Assembly: GCF_002994635.1 (NCBI RefSeq)
Contig: NZ_PVNL01000045.1
Span: forward strand, 1-64,000
DNA: 64,000 nt
Direction: 5' to 3'
Source of the DNA: Enhygromyxa salina
Lineage (GTDB): Bacteria; Myxococcota_A; Polyangia; Nannocystales; Nannocystaceae
Shown: piece after piece, positions 42,483 to 51,336 of the stretch
How positions within the stretch are numbered: position 1 is the stretch's first letter
Layout: each line of letters starts with the position of its first letter
Notes under the pieces: model-generated
Seen by the model: only the letters and a program-made list of their open reading frames with translations
Databases searched by the model: none
Told to the model about the DNA's origin: nothing
Position numbers and translations under genes: made by a program

Positions 42483-43466
42483 TCAGGCCAAGACGACCGT
42501 ACGCCGGGCCGCGTCGGTGCTGACCCCAGCAAAGCTCGCCGCTGTGCCGGGCAGCGCGACCACGTCGTAGAGCTCGTCAAACGGCGCGGGCAGATCCAGA
42601 ACGTGCTCGACCGTCCGGCCGTCCGGGCTCAGCACCCGCACCCCGCAGCGAGCCGGCTCCGCGAACATCCCCAGCGGCAGCCCCAAGAACGCTCCGACTC
42701 GCCGCGGCCGCGACAAGGTCACCAGCGGATGCCCGCCGACGAACGACATCCCGCGCACGAACCCCGGCAGCTGCACGAGGCGCTGCACCGATCCGCCCGG
42801 CTCCACGCGCAGCAGCGTGCCCGACCCCGCCTCGAGCACCCACAGGCACCCGAGGTGGCTGCGTGGCGAGTGCGGCATGACGAGCTCGCCGACGACCACC
42901 GAGCCCGAGCACGTGTCGTACACCACCCCGTCGCCGGTCCGCAATCGCCAGCCCTGCGCCGCGTCGCTGCGCGCAAACATGCTCACGTAGCGCAGCCCCT
43001 CGTCGTCACAGCCGAGGCCGTTGAGGTGACAGCGATCCTCCGCGACGAGCTCGGTGACGAACGGCGGGCGCCAGCTCGGCTCGAAGCTCGCCGACTCCGA
43101 GAGCCGCCCCACGCAGTCGTACGCCGTCACCGCCATCGCCAACCCGCGACCCGGCTCGAGCGCCAGATCGTGCACGTCCAGATCCCCGGTGATCAGCTGG
43201 GCCCGCGGCAGCCACCCACGCCTACCCGCGTGCTCGAACCGCCACACACCAAGCGCGCACGCGATGAACAGCGTCCCCCCGGCGACCGCCAGCCCCATCG
43301 GCCGCGGCATCCCATGCACGCCAACCCCGACTGCTTCACCCTCCCCCGCCGAGATCGACAGCACACGGTCGGCGGCCGGCGCCGAGACCAGCAGCGAGAC
43401 ATCGTGCGCGCGCAGCCACCCCGACAGCCCCGGAGACACAGACGGCAGCACTGACCCGGGCGGCAT
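42483..43466 (-). CDS. DUF4915/TIGR03032-like beta-propeller protein
   Basis: This is a 327-residue cytoplasmic-looking propeller. LLVSAPAADRVLSISAGEG and MGLAVAGGTLFIACALGVWR open it, and the family blocks follow: DVHDLALEPGRGLAMAVTAY, LNGLGCDDEGLRYVSMFA, MPHSPRSHLGCLWVLEAGSG, QLPGFVRGMSFVGGHPLVTL and PFDELYDVVALPG. TIGR03032 proteins occur beside biosynthetic and tetratricopeptide genes; the biochemical role is unknown. ATG at 43466. It lies upstream of the toxin on the same strand with a gap of 148 bp, and is divergent from the vWA lipoprotein gene. Confidence 0.78.
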   Translation of the reverse strand: MPPGSVLPSVSPGLSGWLRAHDVSLLVSAPAADRVLSISAGEGEAVGVGVHGMPRPMGLAVAGGTLFIACALGVWRFEHAGRRGWLPRAQLITGDLDVHDLALEPGRGLAMAVTAYDCVGRLSESASFEPSWRPPFVTELVAEDRCHLNGLGCDDEGLRYVSMFARSDAAQGWRLRTGDGVVYDTCSGSVVVGELVMPHSPRSHLGCLWVLEAGSGTLLRVEPGGSVQRLVQLPGFVRGMSFVGGHPLVTLSRPRRVGAFLGLPLGMFAEPARCGVRVLSPDGRTVEHVLDLPAPFDELYDVVALPGTAASFAGVSTDAARRTVVLA

Positions 43467-43554
43467 CCGGCCCGCACGTTAGCAACCTTTTGTCGATGCC
43501 CGGGATCTGAGCGGCATAGATGATCGATTCGACCGCTCGGGGCACCCCTTGGGT

Positions 43555-45039
43555 ATGTCCCGCCTTACGCCCTCCTCCCTGGCTGTGTTGTCCCTCGCGC
43601 TCGCCAGCCTCCCCGCCTGTGGCCAGACCACACCGCTCGAGAACAGCCCGCTCGTCGGCGGCGACGCCGAGTGGCCCGAGGCGCCGATCCCTCAGCCGGG
43701 AGGCAACGGCGCGCCCGGCAGCGAGTCGACCGGAGGCGACGAAGGCGGCGCGAGTGATTCCGGTGATCCCGGGGGCGACGAGTGGGACGGTGATCCGGGC
43801 GATGGCGATGGCGATCCCGGCTCGGGCGACGGCGACGGCGATGGCGACGGCGACGGCGACGGCGACGGCGACACCCTGTTCGACTGCATCAGCCCCGAGG
43901 ACCCAGGCGCGTGCGGTGTCGAGCCGATGATCTGCGAGGCGTTCCCCTGGACCGACGGCCTGGGCGAGCCGCCGCCCATGACCCCCGCCTGCTGCGTCGA
44001 CGACGACTGCGGCTGCGTCGACGGCCTGTGCACGTCGGCGGCGTGCACGGCCGACGGGTTCTGCGACTGCAACTGTCAGCTCGACGAAGATCCCGACTGC
44101 GCCGTCGACAGCTGCGCGATGCCAGGGCACGCCGCCGAGCCGCCCGACGCCGCGTGCCCTGACTCGCTCGATCCGGTCGTGCTCTACATGAGCAACGACG
44201 ACAGCAATTCGCAGGCGTCGCCGACCTTCGTGCGCCGCCTGGTGGCCGACAACATGGTCGTCCCCGCCGCACGCGTGCGCGTGCACGAGTTCCTCAACTA
44301 CTACGACCTGAGCTACGGCAACACCACGACCGACCTGCTCGACGTCGGCGTTCAGATGCGCCGGACCAAAGCCGAGACTGGTGAGTTCACGCTGCTGCTC
44401 TACGCCCAGGGCCAGCACCTCGACCCCAAGGACCGCCCGCCCTTCAACCTGGTCTACACCCTGGACATGTCGGGCTCGATGAGCGGCGAGCCGATCGAGC
44501 TGCTGATCGACACCGTGACCGCGACCGCCGGGCAGCTGCGGGCGGGCGATAAAATTTCGCTGCTCGGGTGGGACACCGAGCAATCGATTCTGCTCGATGG
44601 CTATCAGGTCACCGGTCCCAATGATCCGGTGCTCATGAACGCGATCGGCCAGATCGCCGCTGGCGGCGGCACCAACCTGCATGACGGGTTGGTCACGGGA
44701 TACGCCCTCGCCAATCAGCACTACATCAAGGGCGGCATCAACCGGGTGTTCCTCGTCAGCGACGGTGGGGCCAACGCCGGTATCACCGACATCGACCTGA
44801 TCGCCGCCGAGGCCAGCGACTCCAACGGCGAAGGCATCTACCTGATCGGCGTGGGCGTCAGCGAGGCCAGCGGCTACAACGACGAGCTGATGGACGACGT
44901 CACCGACGCGGGTAAGGGCGCGTACCTGTTCGTCGACAGCGCGGCCGAGGCCGAGCGCATGTTTGGCGACCCCGAGCGGTTCCTGGCCAACACCACGATC
45001 GCCGCGCGCGACGTCCAGATGGAGCTGACGATGCCCTAA
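43555..45039 (+). CDS. von Willebrand A lipoprotein with Gly-Asp linker, truncated by an in-frame TAA
   Basis: This is a 494-residue product. Signal peptide with lipobox LPAC, an acidic linker with GDGDGD repeats (DNA 43796-43872), a Cys-rich segment (about 110-200), then a vWA domain: the metal site is DMSGSMSGEP with later Thr and Asp (GGGTNLHDG, VFLVSDGGANAG). Homologous proteins continue past the vWA domain with a YFxxxEFHGE block. Here that block follows immediately in the same frame but after a TAA at 45037-45039, so the protein is cut short (see 45040-45504). ATG at 43555 is preferred over TTG at 43549. The vWA part could still be functional on the surface. Confidence 0.82.
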   Translation: MSRLTPSSLAVLSLALASLPACGQTTPLENSPLVGGDAEWPEAPIPQPGGNGAPGSESTGGDEGGASDSGDPGGDEWDGDPGDGDGDPGSGDGDGDGDGDGDGDGDTLFDCISPEDPGACGVEPMICEAFPWTDGLGEPPPMTPACCVDDDCGCVDGLCTSAACTADGFCDCNCQLDEDPDCAVDSCAMPGHAAEPPDAACPDSLDPVVLYMSNDDSNSQASPTFVRRLVADNMVVPAARVRVHEFLNYYDLSYGNTTTDLLDVGVQMRRTKAETGEFTLLLYAQGQHLDPKDRPPFNLVYTLDMSGSMSGEPIELLIDTVTATAGQLRAGDKISLLGWDTEQSILLDGYQVTGPNDPVLMNAIGQIAAGGGTNLHDGLVTGYALANQHYIKGGINRVFLVSDGGANAGITDIDLIAAEASDSNGEGIYLIGVGVSEASGYNDELMDDVTDAGKGAYLFVDSAAEAERMFGDPERFLANTTIAARDVQMELTMP

Positions 45040-45504
45040 TACTTCGGCATCAAGGAGTTCCACGGCGAGGAGTACAGCGCCGATCCTGCCGAGGTCGAGC
45101 CCCAGCACCTCGCGGCCAACGACGCGATGAGCTTCCACCAGGTCATCCAGACCTGTGATCCCGACGCCCCGCACACGCTCGACACGATCAAGGCCAAGGC
45201 CACCTACCTCGATCCGGTCACGCTCGCCAAGAAGAGCGACGAGTACGTCGTTACGCTCGGTGACCTGGTCAACGCCGACGCCTCACAACTGTACAAAGGT
45301 GACGTGGTCGTCAACTTCGCCAAAGCATTCATTGCAATCTCGGCGATGGTCGACGCGAAACAATACGACGACGCGATCGGCACCGCCGACGCGATGGTCG
45401 GCTGGCTGCAACAGGCCGCGCAAGACCTCGGCGACGCCGAGATCGCCGACATGGTCAGTGTCATGAGCGACTACGCGGCTCTGCTCACCCAGAGGTTCGG
45501 GTGA
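45040..45504 (+). pseudogene. C-terminal part of the vWA lipoprotein, separated by a stop codon
   Basis: The frame directly after the TAA continues YFGIKEFHGEEYSADPAEVE, then PQHLAANDAMSFHQVIQTCD and on to a natural stop at 45504, about 154 residues in all. This is the expected C-terminal region of vWA proteins with YfbK-like architecture. A single base change (for example TAC to TAA before YFGI) would restore a 649-residue protein. An ATG at 45127 could restart translation of the last 125 residues, but there is no obvious ribosome site. Codon usage is undisturbed, so the stop is recent, an assembly error, or read through. Confidence 0.8.
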
Positions 45505-45566
45505 GCGTGTCTCACAAATGGGGCTAAAGTAGCCGCGCCCGAGTGCATCGGGCTATTGTCGGCCGC

Positions 45567-46187
45567 ATGTCCACGCCCCCAGACCCCCAGAAGCTGCGGG
45601 AGGGTGAGGCGGCAGCCTCCGAGGCATTTCGGAGGCTGCTGCGCGCACACATTTGCGGCTATTTCAACAAAGAGAGCCAAGTTCACGACGTCACCCAGGA
45701 CGCGCTCTTGGACCTGCTCGCCAAGCTCGAGGCTGGCGCCGAGCCCAAGCACCCCGAATATTGGGCGCTCAATGCAGCAAACAACGCCGTCCGCCGCGAG
45801 CTCACGCGCTTGCGACGGCGCGCGATCGAGTACCAATCCCAGCTACATGGGTACGGCCAGGACGATGGCGCAGACCACGCAGAGCTGCTCGACGCGCGCG
45901 AGGACCTGCGCAAAATCAACGCGCTATTGGCCGACTGTGACGAGGTCCCATTCCGCGCGCTGACGGCTGCGGTCGAGGGACGCAATCATCGTGAGATTGC
46001 CGAGGAGCTGGGCATCAGCCCAGGTGCCGCCCGCATGACCCTGGCGCGTGCTCGGAGCGAGCTCAGTGGCCGTTTCACCGCGCGCCAGAAGATCGATCAC
46101 TTGATGTGGTTGGCCCGTCGCGCCGGGCTCATTGAGGCGCCCCAGCCTGCGGACGAAGCGGCGCCTGGCTCTTCCTCGTCATCGTGA
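45567..46187 (+). CDS. ECF-like RNA polymerase sigma factor
   Basis: This is a 206-residue sigma-70-family protein. The region-2-like part includes ASEAFRRLLRAHICGYFNKE and VHDVTQDALLDLLAKLEAG, and the region-4 helix-turn-helix is HREIAEELGISPGAARMTLA. Region 3 is absent, as in the extracytoplasmic-function group. A Ser-rich tail ends it. ATG at 45567 is preferred to a GTG 24 bases upstream. No anti-sigma gene adjoins; a winged-helix gene and a Ser/Thr kinase follow, and the control may run through that kinase. Its stop abuts the stop of the convergent gene with no bases between. Confidence 0.82.
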   Translation: MSTPPDPQKLREGEAAASEAFRRLLRAHICGYFNKESQVHDVTQDALLDLLAKLEAGAEPKHPEYWALNAANNAVRRELTRLRRRAIEYQSQLHGYGQDDGADHAELLDAREDLRKINALLADCDEVPFRALTAAVEGRNHREIAEELGISPGAARMTLARARSELSGRFTARQKIDHLMWLARRAGLIEAPQPADEAAPGSSSSS

Positions 46188-46607
46188 TCATGCTCGTCCA
46201 GTAGTCGCCTGGTTCGCCAAGACATAGCGGGTCCCCGACGTCTTGCCCGAGCGCACCAACAGCCCCCGATCCGCCATCTCGGCCAACACTTTTTGCGCCG
46301 TCCACCGCTCGAGACCCATGTATCGACAGAAAAAGCCCGAGGCCAGCTGGCGGTCGGGCAGCTGATGGAACACGCGCAAGATTGCGGCCTCCAGTGACTC
46401 GCCTGATTTGACCTCGAGCGCCGACGAGTGAATGGAATGCGGACGCAGCAACTCACTGACGGTAATTTCTTGCAGCTCCTGAGCGTACGTTCCCTTGGCG
46501 ATCAGCGCCTGAAGCTGCTCGATCGTCAGGCCCGGACGCCCTCGCACGGCTTGTATCAACGCGGCACGCCGCGCCTGTTCAGCTAGCACCACTGCGGTAT
46601 CGACCAT
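46188..46607 (-). CDS. winged-helix transcriptional regulator
   Basis: This is a 139-residue DNA-binding protein. The C-terminal part is a winged helix: LASGFFCRYMGLERWTAQKV is the helix-turn-helix and LVRSGKTSGTRYVLA the wing. The N-terminal part (LIQAVRGRPGLTIEQLQALI, KGTYAQELQEITVSEL) looks like a second helix-turn-helix unit. The family is not identified beyond the fold. It is convergent with the sigma gene (0 bp) and divergent from the Ser/Thr kinase gene 192 bp away, so it may regulate that kinase or itself. Confidence 0.7.
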   Translation of the reverse strand: MVDTAVVLAEQARRAALIQAVRGRPGLTIEQLQALIAKGTYAQELQEITVSELLRPHSIHSSALEVKSGESLEAAILRVFHQLPDRQLASGFFCRYMGLERWTAQKVLAEMADRGLLVRSGKTSGTRYVLANQATTGRA

Positions 46608-46799
46608 TGTGAGATCCTCCCTTTCCGCTCCCCAGATGTCAGTAGTCTCGATGAGGTGTCACGACTTTAATGCAATCAGGCAAATGTTCCCGGTGACGCC
46701 CCATCGATGTTCAGAGCAGCTCGCACGGCATAAACTTGCGCTCAGCGGGGGACGCCCGGAGTTCGCCCGTGCTTCGCATGCTTGTTACCATCAACAGCA

Positions 46800-49058
46800 A
46801 TGGTGAACGTCCTACAGGTGTTCGACCCAGATCGTTTTCAAGACGTGCAGCGCATCGGCGCCGGCAACAACGCGACGGTGTTCAGCGCGTGGGATCGGGA
46901 CCTCGAGCGCCGGGTCGCGCTGAAGATCTCGATGCAGGACACGCTGCTGGACATCCTTGGCAACGATCGACTCGCCGATCTAGGCATCGCGGCGGGCTTG
47001 CAACAGTTCATCGACGAGGTCGGCGGCCCGGACCATCGCTACACGCTGCTGCGCGAGGCCAGGTTGCTCGCGCGGGTCCACCACCCCAACGTGGTCCCGG
47101 CCCTCGACGTCGGCGTGCTCGATGGCTCGATCGCCCTCGTGATGCCCTTGATGACCGGCGGCGTGCTCGATGGCGAGGCCCGCGACGGCACCTGGCAGCA
47201 GGTGCTCGCGCTCGCGCTCGACATTGGCGAAGGCCTCGCCGCGCTGCACGAGGCCGGCATCCTCCACCGCGACGTCAAGCCCAACAACGTGCTGTTCGAC
47301 GGGCGCGGCCGCCCGCACCTCACCGATCTCGGGCTCGCCTGCTCGCTCGACGACGACGCCGCGATGGCCGACTGGCCGGGCACGCGCGACTACATGGCTC
47401 CGGAGACGCGCGCGCGCAGCCACCGGGACCAACGCGACGATCTCTATGCCTACTGCATCGTCGTGTTTCAGATGTTCTATGGCCACCTGCCCTTCGCCTC
47501 GAAGGCCGCGCGGGTCGAGGGTCGGGTCTCACAGATCGTCCGGCCTGGCGAGATGCCGCCGGCCCTGCGCGAGGTGTTGGTGGGCGGGCTGCACCCGGCG
47601 GCCGATCGACGCTGGCCCGACATGCCCACGCTGCTCCACGAGATGCGCCAGGCCAGCGCGCCCGTGTCTGGGCGCAAGTGGCCGCTGCTCGCCGCCTCGG
47701 TCGCGGCCGCGTTCGCGGTTGGGGTGTTCGCGTCGTCGAGCGAGGTGCTGGCCGACGCGTGTGACGACATCTCCAGCGAGATCGCGTGGGACCAGAGCCT
47801 CGCCCACGAGCTTCGCCGCACGCTCGGCAGTCGGTCGGTCAGCGACTCGCTCGACAGCTGGGCCGCGCGCTGGGTCGCGATGCGCGGGCAGGAGTGTCAC
47901 GCGGCCAAGCGCGCCGGCCAGCCCCAGGTCCCCAGCGCGTGCGCGGCCCGACTGCAGTCGCGGTTCAACGCGACGATCCGGGTGCTGTTGGACGCGCCGC
48001 CGGAAGCCACGATCAACTACGCCAAGATGATCAACGATCTGCCGCCGCCCGAGCGCTGCCTCGACGACCCCACCCGCGACAGCGCGACCACGCCCCGCGA
48101 GCTGAGCGACCTCGGCTCGCTCAGCTCGCTCAGCTTGCTCAGCACGGACAGCTCACCGGGCATGCTCGAGCTGCGTGACCGCGACGACGAGCTCGCGGCG
48201 TTGCTCGCAATGGACGACTTCGACGAGTGCTGCGAGCACCCCGCCCAGGTCAAGCAGGCCGAGTATCTGGCCCTCGCGTGGGTCCACCAGAGCGGCTACG
48301 ACATCGCGCGCGCGCTGTACTGGCGCGGCAAGATCCATCGACGCAAGCACGACCTCGACGCGGCTCAGCGCGACCTCACCAGCGCGTTCGAGCGCGCGAC
48401 CTCAGTCGGCGCCGACGAGCTCGGGGCCGAGGCGATGCTCGAGCTCGCCGTCGTCGCCGGGGAGCGCGGCCAGATCGCCAACGTCGACGCCTACGCCCTG
48501 GTGGCCCGCGGCATGTTCACCCACACCCGCGCCGACCGAGTCGCCGAGGTCTCGCGCGTGCATGGCTTCGGGTTGCTCTCGGGCTCGCGCGCGGATCAAG
48601 CCCGCGGCGTCGAGCTGCTCGAGCAGGCGGTCAGCATGTACGAGGCCCAGCACGCCCGCTACGGCGGCCCGCGTGAGGACATCGCAACGGCCAAGCTCGC
48701 CCTCGCCCAGGGCCTGCTCGCGCTCGACCGGCACGAGCAAGCGCTCGCCGTCGCCCGCAGCAGCCTCGAGATCCATCAGGAGGCGTTCATTGGCCGGACC
48801 CCGCAGACCCACGCGCTCCACCGGCTGATCTTCGTCGCCCAGGTCGAGCTCGGCCAGCTCCGCGAGGCCTCGTTCACCACCGACGAGCTGCTGCAGCCGC
48901 TGTTCGACTCGGACGCGGTCGGGGCTGGCATCGAGGAGTGCGAGTGGATCGCCGCGACCTACGCCGAGCTCGGCGACAACACCGTCGCCGAAGCCTGGCG
49001 CGTAAAAGGGCGCCGGGCCGCCGTGCTCCTCAAGCCCGACATGCCCGACGCCCTATAG
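46800..49058 (+). CDS. Ser/Thr protein kinase with membrane helix and TPR-like C-terminus
   Basis: This is a 752-residue Hanks-type kinase. Residues 14-285 are the kinase: RIGAGNNATVFSAWD is the Gly loop, Lys 42 in RRVALKIS, HRDVKPNNVLF the catalytic loop, and TDLGLAC replaces DFG with DLG, a tolerated variant. One membrane helix follows (about 295-315, LLAASVAAAFAVGVFA). The outside part (320-752) is helical with tetratricopeptide-like repeats (YWRGKIHRRKHDLDAAQRDL, ARSSLEIHQEAFIG), suited to binding proteins. ATG at 46800. Kinase/sigma combinations like this are common in myxobacteria; regulation of the neighbouring sigma factor is inferred only. Confidence 0.9.
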   Translation: MVNVLQVFDPDRFQDVQRIGAGNNATVFSAWDRDLERRVALKISMQDTLLDILGNDRLADLGIAAGLQQFIDEVGGPDHRYTLLREARLLARVHHPNVVPALDVGVLDGSIALVMPLMTGGVLDGEARDGTWQQVLALALDIGEGLAALHEAGILHRDVKPNNVLFDGRGRPHLTDLGLACSLDDDAAMADWPGTRDYMAPETRARSHRDQRDDLYAYCIVVFQMFYGHLPFASKAARVEGRVSQIVRPGEMPPALREVLVGGLHPAADRRWPDMPTLLHEMRQASAPVSGRKWPLLAASVAAAFAVGVFASSSEVLADACDDISSEIAWDQSLAHELRRTLGSRSVSDSLDSWAARWVAMRGQECHAAKRAGQPQVPSACAARLQSRFNATIRVLLDAPPEATINYAKMINDLPPPERCLDDPTRDSATTPRELSDLGSLSSLSLLSTDSSPGMLELRDRDDELAALLAMDDFDECCEHPAQVKQAEYLALAWVHQSGYDIARALYWRGKIHRRKHDLDAAQRDLTSAFERATSVGADELGAEAMLELAVVAGERGQIANVDAYALVARGMFTHTRADRVAEVSRVHGFGLLSGSRADQARGVELLEQAVSMYEAQHARYGGPREDIATAKLALAQGLLALDRHEQALAVARSSLEIHQEAFIGRTPQTHALHRLIFVAQVELGQLREASFTTDELLQPLFDSDAVGAGIEECEWIAATYAELGDNTVAEAWRVKGRRAAVLLKPDMPDAL

Positions 49059-49062
49059 TGGC

Positions 49063-49080
49063 GCGCGAGTCAGCTCGCGC
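49063..49080 (+). terminator. hairpin after the Ser/Thr kinase gene
   Basis: GCGCGAG and CTCGCGC pair perfectly around loop TCAG, 4 bases after the kinase stop at 49058. No T-run follows, so function as a terminator is uncertain. Confidence 0.4.
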
Positions 49081-49081
49081 T

Positions 49082-49120
49082 GGCCCTAATCTCAGGCCCT
49101 AATCCCAGGCCCTAATCCCA
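49082..49120. repeat. three 13-bp direct repeats across a stop codon
   Basis: GGCCCTAATCTCA, GGCCCTAATCCCA and GGCCCTAATCCCA lie head to tail at 49082-49094, 49095-49107 and 49108-49120. On the minus strand each copy contains GATTAGGGCC, and the TAG of one copy is the stop codon of the Cys-rich protein gene. The other copies would supply further stop codons in other frames. Confidence 0.8.
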
Positions 49121-49591
49121 GTCCACGCAGTCGAGCGTACCGTCCTCGAACGTGGCCAGGCTCGAGCACCAGTAGATGTCCTGCTCCTCGCAGTACCCAT
49201 CGTACAACTCGGTGCAGATGCCCCAAGAGCAGCAGATGAACGCGGCCTCCGGCTGCTGATTGTACCCGGGCGGCTTGGGGTTGCACTCGTGGACCTCACA
49301 GTAGTCAGGGACCTCGAAGTAGCAATCGACCCCGCCGTTGCCGTTGGCCTCGCCGAGATCGCAGTGGTAGCGCGTCTCCCCCGCGCGGCAGCTGGGACCC
49401 GCCATTGCGAAGCAGTCAGTGCCCGCACAGCAGACATCTGCGTCATACGACGGCGCGCCCTCGACGTGGGGGCTGCAGATGACCGGAGTGCCGGTCGCGC
49501 GATGGACGACGTCACACAGATCACGGATACCGTCACCCGCGGGCGTCATTGTTGCGAAGTACGTGAGGAGGAGATTGATGGCGATGTTCAT
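49112..49591 (-). CDS. Cys-rich, probably secreted protein
   Basis: This is a 159-residue protein with about sixteen Cys, many spaced as in disulfide-bonded modules (VCCAGTDCFAMAGPSCRAGE, YCEVHECNPKPPG, FICCSWGICTELYDGYC). The start MNIAINLLLTYFATMTPAGD is only weakly signal-like; no lipobox is visible. It contains no catalytic motif and I recognise no family. The many even Cys suggest an oxidising location outside the cytoplasm. The gene ends in the 13-bp direct repeats and converges on the kinase gene. Confidence 0.55.
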   Translation of the reverse strand: MNIAINLLLTYFATMTPAGDGIRDLCDVVHRATGTPVICSPHVEGAPSYDADVCCAGTDCFAMAGPSCRAGETRYHCDLGEANGNGGVDCYFEVPDYCEVHECNPKPPGYNQQPEAAFICCSWGICTELYDGYCEEQDIYWCSSLATFEDGTLDCVDWD

Positions 49592-50016
49592 CGTGTTGAT
49601 TCCTTTCGCTCGCGGCGTGCGAGCTCCAGCAATGGTCGCACCCCGTCAATTGCCCCCTTTCGAGCTGGTCCAGTCGGTCAGCAGTAAATCATGACACTCA
49701 TGCATATCGATCGGGTTTGGCCTAGCAAAGACGTCGGGTCATGAATGTCGACCCTCAAACTCCCGACTCGCGCCGACCCTCGTGCTGAACGGCTGCCCCG
49801 CGGCGAAACCATCAATTTGAGCCGGCGCGCGACGAAACTGCCCGACTAATTGGCCTAAAGTCACGTGGCGACGACCCGCTCCCGCCCGCGGTTCTCCCCG
49901 GAGCGGGCCTCGTCCATCGCCACAAAAACCAGAGCGCGCGAAGCTTGCGGCGTTGTGACTCTCCGCATATCGAAGCCGCGTTCGCGCGGCGCGACCCCGA
50001 CGAGGCGGTCCTTGGA
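49592..50016. other. intergenic region, no gene seen
   Basis: These 425 bp between the Cys-rich gene start and the sterol reductase stop (both minus) hold no frame with a ribosome site or recognisable product. The half nearest 49592 is lower in GC and should hold the promoter of the Cys-rich gene. No strong inverted repeat was noticed. Confidence 0.5.
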
Positions 50017-51336
50017 TCAGAACACCCCTGGCAGCATCCGCCACGGAACCAGCCGCCGGTATTCCACCCACGCCTCACCGTATTTTCGGGCGCAACGATC
50101 GTCGTCGCGCAGCGACCGGTGGACCAACAAGATGGTCAAGAACATCACGTAGAACCACGGCAGCCCGCGCTCGAAGCCGACCGGGATCGTCCACGCCACC
50201 GCGAGCGCGAGCTCGGGCAAGTAGTGGAAGTGGCGGGCGACCCCCCACCAGCCCGACACCAACAACAGGTTCTGACGGGGCACGCCATCGGCCGGGGTGT
50301 AGGACGCGACGATCGTGCGCGGCGGTCGGCCCCAGATCTTGGTGTTGCCGTCGGTCGCCCGGACCCGCTGGCGCTGCGCGTCGGCTTGATAGTTCACGTA
50401 GATCGCCGTGACCCCCGCCACGAAGATCACCGCGGCCGTGGGCCAGCCAAGCGGGAACGGATGATCGACGAGGAACAAGGTCGAGATCGTGTAGACGCTC
50501 GGCAGCCAGCCGCACACGCCCCACGCGATGTAGAAGCCAAACCGGTCGTGCATGATGTCGATCGACTGGAAGTAGCCGGACTCCCACACGAAGAACTTGA
50601 ACACGTAGACGACCTGCAGCGAGACGGCCACCAACATGGAGGTGCTCAGCTCGCCGTGTCGCGCGATCTGGGCCGACGCGTCGGACAGCACCATGATGCT
50701 CCAGCCCATCATCGCGTAGCGGCAATTGATCAGCTGCTTGAGCTCGACGCCGCCGATCTTCGGGTGCAGCTGGGTCCCCCAATAGAAGTCCCAGATCGGC
50801 CGGCCCGTCCCGCCCGCGTCCCGCGACGCCGGCATCTTCAGCCCGGTCGCGTAGAGCCACAGGCACAGGACCAGCGCCAGCAGACTCGAGGTCACCAGCA
50901 GCTCGCCAAAGTGATCGTAGACGACCGATCCCTCGAACAGCCCGAGCGGACCGGTCGCCAGGAACCACGCGATGTGGGTGACGATGAACGCCGCGACGCC
51001 GTTGATCCAGTAGTGGGGTCGGTTGCCTGCGGGCGACACTGGCCCCTCGCGGACCTCACCCGGCAGCAGGATCAGCAGCGCGGCCTGAAAGGTCAGCCAC
51101 ACCCCCAGCATGCCCGCCGCCTGCCACGACGGCCGCGGCAGCCGAGACAACACCTCGAGCGGCTGCTCGAGCGCCGCGAGCACGCTGCCGTCATAGTGCA
51201 CCGTGACCACATAGAGCAGCAGCACGAACAACGGCGAGCCAAACACCAGCACGGCCGGGACCAAGGCCCTCGTCCACCACGCGCCACCGCCCGCCAACCA
51301 GCCGCCAGCCTGCTTCAGTTCATCTTCTGCGCTCAT
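50017..51336 (-). CDS. sterol reductase (7-dehydrocholesterol/delta14 reductase family)
   Basis: This is a 439-residue multi-helix enzyme of the ERG4/ERG24/DHCR7 family that reduces ring double bonds of sterols with NADPH. Diagnostic blocks are LLPGEVREGP, NRPHYWINGVAAF, WDFYWGTQLHPKIGGVELKQ with CRYAMMGW, FGFYIAWGVCGWLPSVYT, and near the end GWWGVARHFHYLPEL, LPWFYVMFLTILLVHRSLRD and KYGEAWVEYRRLVPWRMLPG. It most resembles the delta-7 reductase branch. Sterol biosynthesis is rare in bacteria but known in Nannocystis, so this gene is a strong taxonomic hint. ATG at 51336. No other sterol gene lies in the window. Confidence 0.9.
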   Translation of the reverse strand: MSAEDELKQAGGWLAGGGAWWTRALVPAVLVFGSPLFVLLLYVVTVHYDGSVLAALEQPLEVLSRLPRPSWQAAGMLGVWLTFQAALLILLPGEVREGPVSPAGNRPHYWINGVAAFIVTHIAWFLATGPLGLFEGSVVYDHFGELLVTSSLLALVLCLWLYATGLKMPASRDAGGTGRPIWDFYWGTQLHPKIGGVELKQLINCRYAMMGWSIMVLSDASAQIARHGELSTSMLVAVSLQVVYVFKFFVWESGYFQSIDIMHDRFGFYIAWGVCGWLPSVYTISTLFLVDHPFPLGWPTAAVIFVAGVTAIYVNYQADAQRQRVRATDGNTKIWGRPPRTIVASYTPADGVPRQNLLLVSGWWGVARHFHYLPELALAVAWTIPVGFERGLPWFYVMFLTILLVHRSLRDDDRCARKYGEAWVEYRRLVPWRMLPGVF

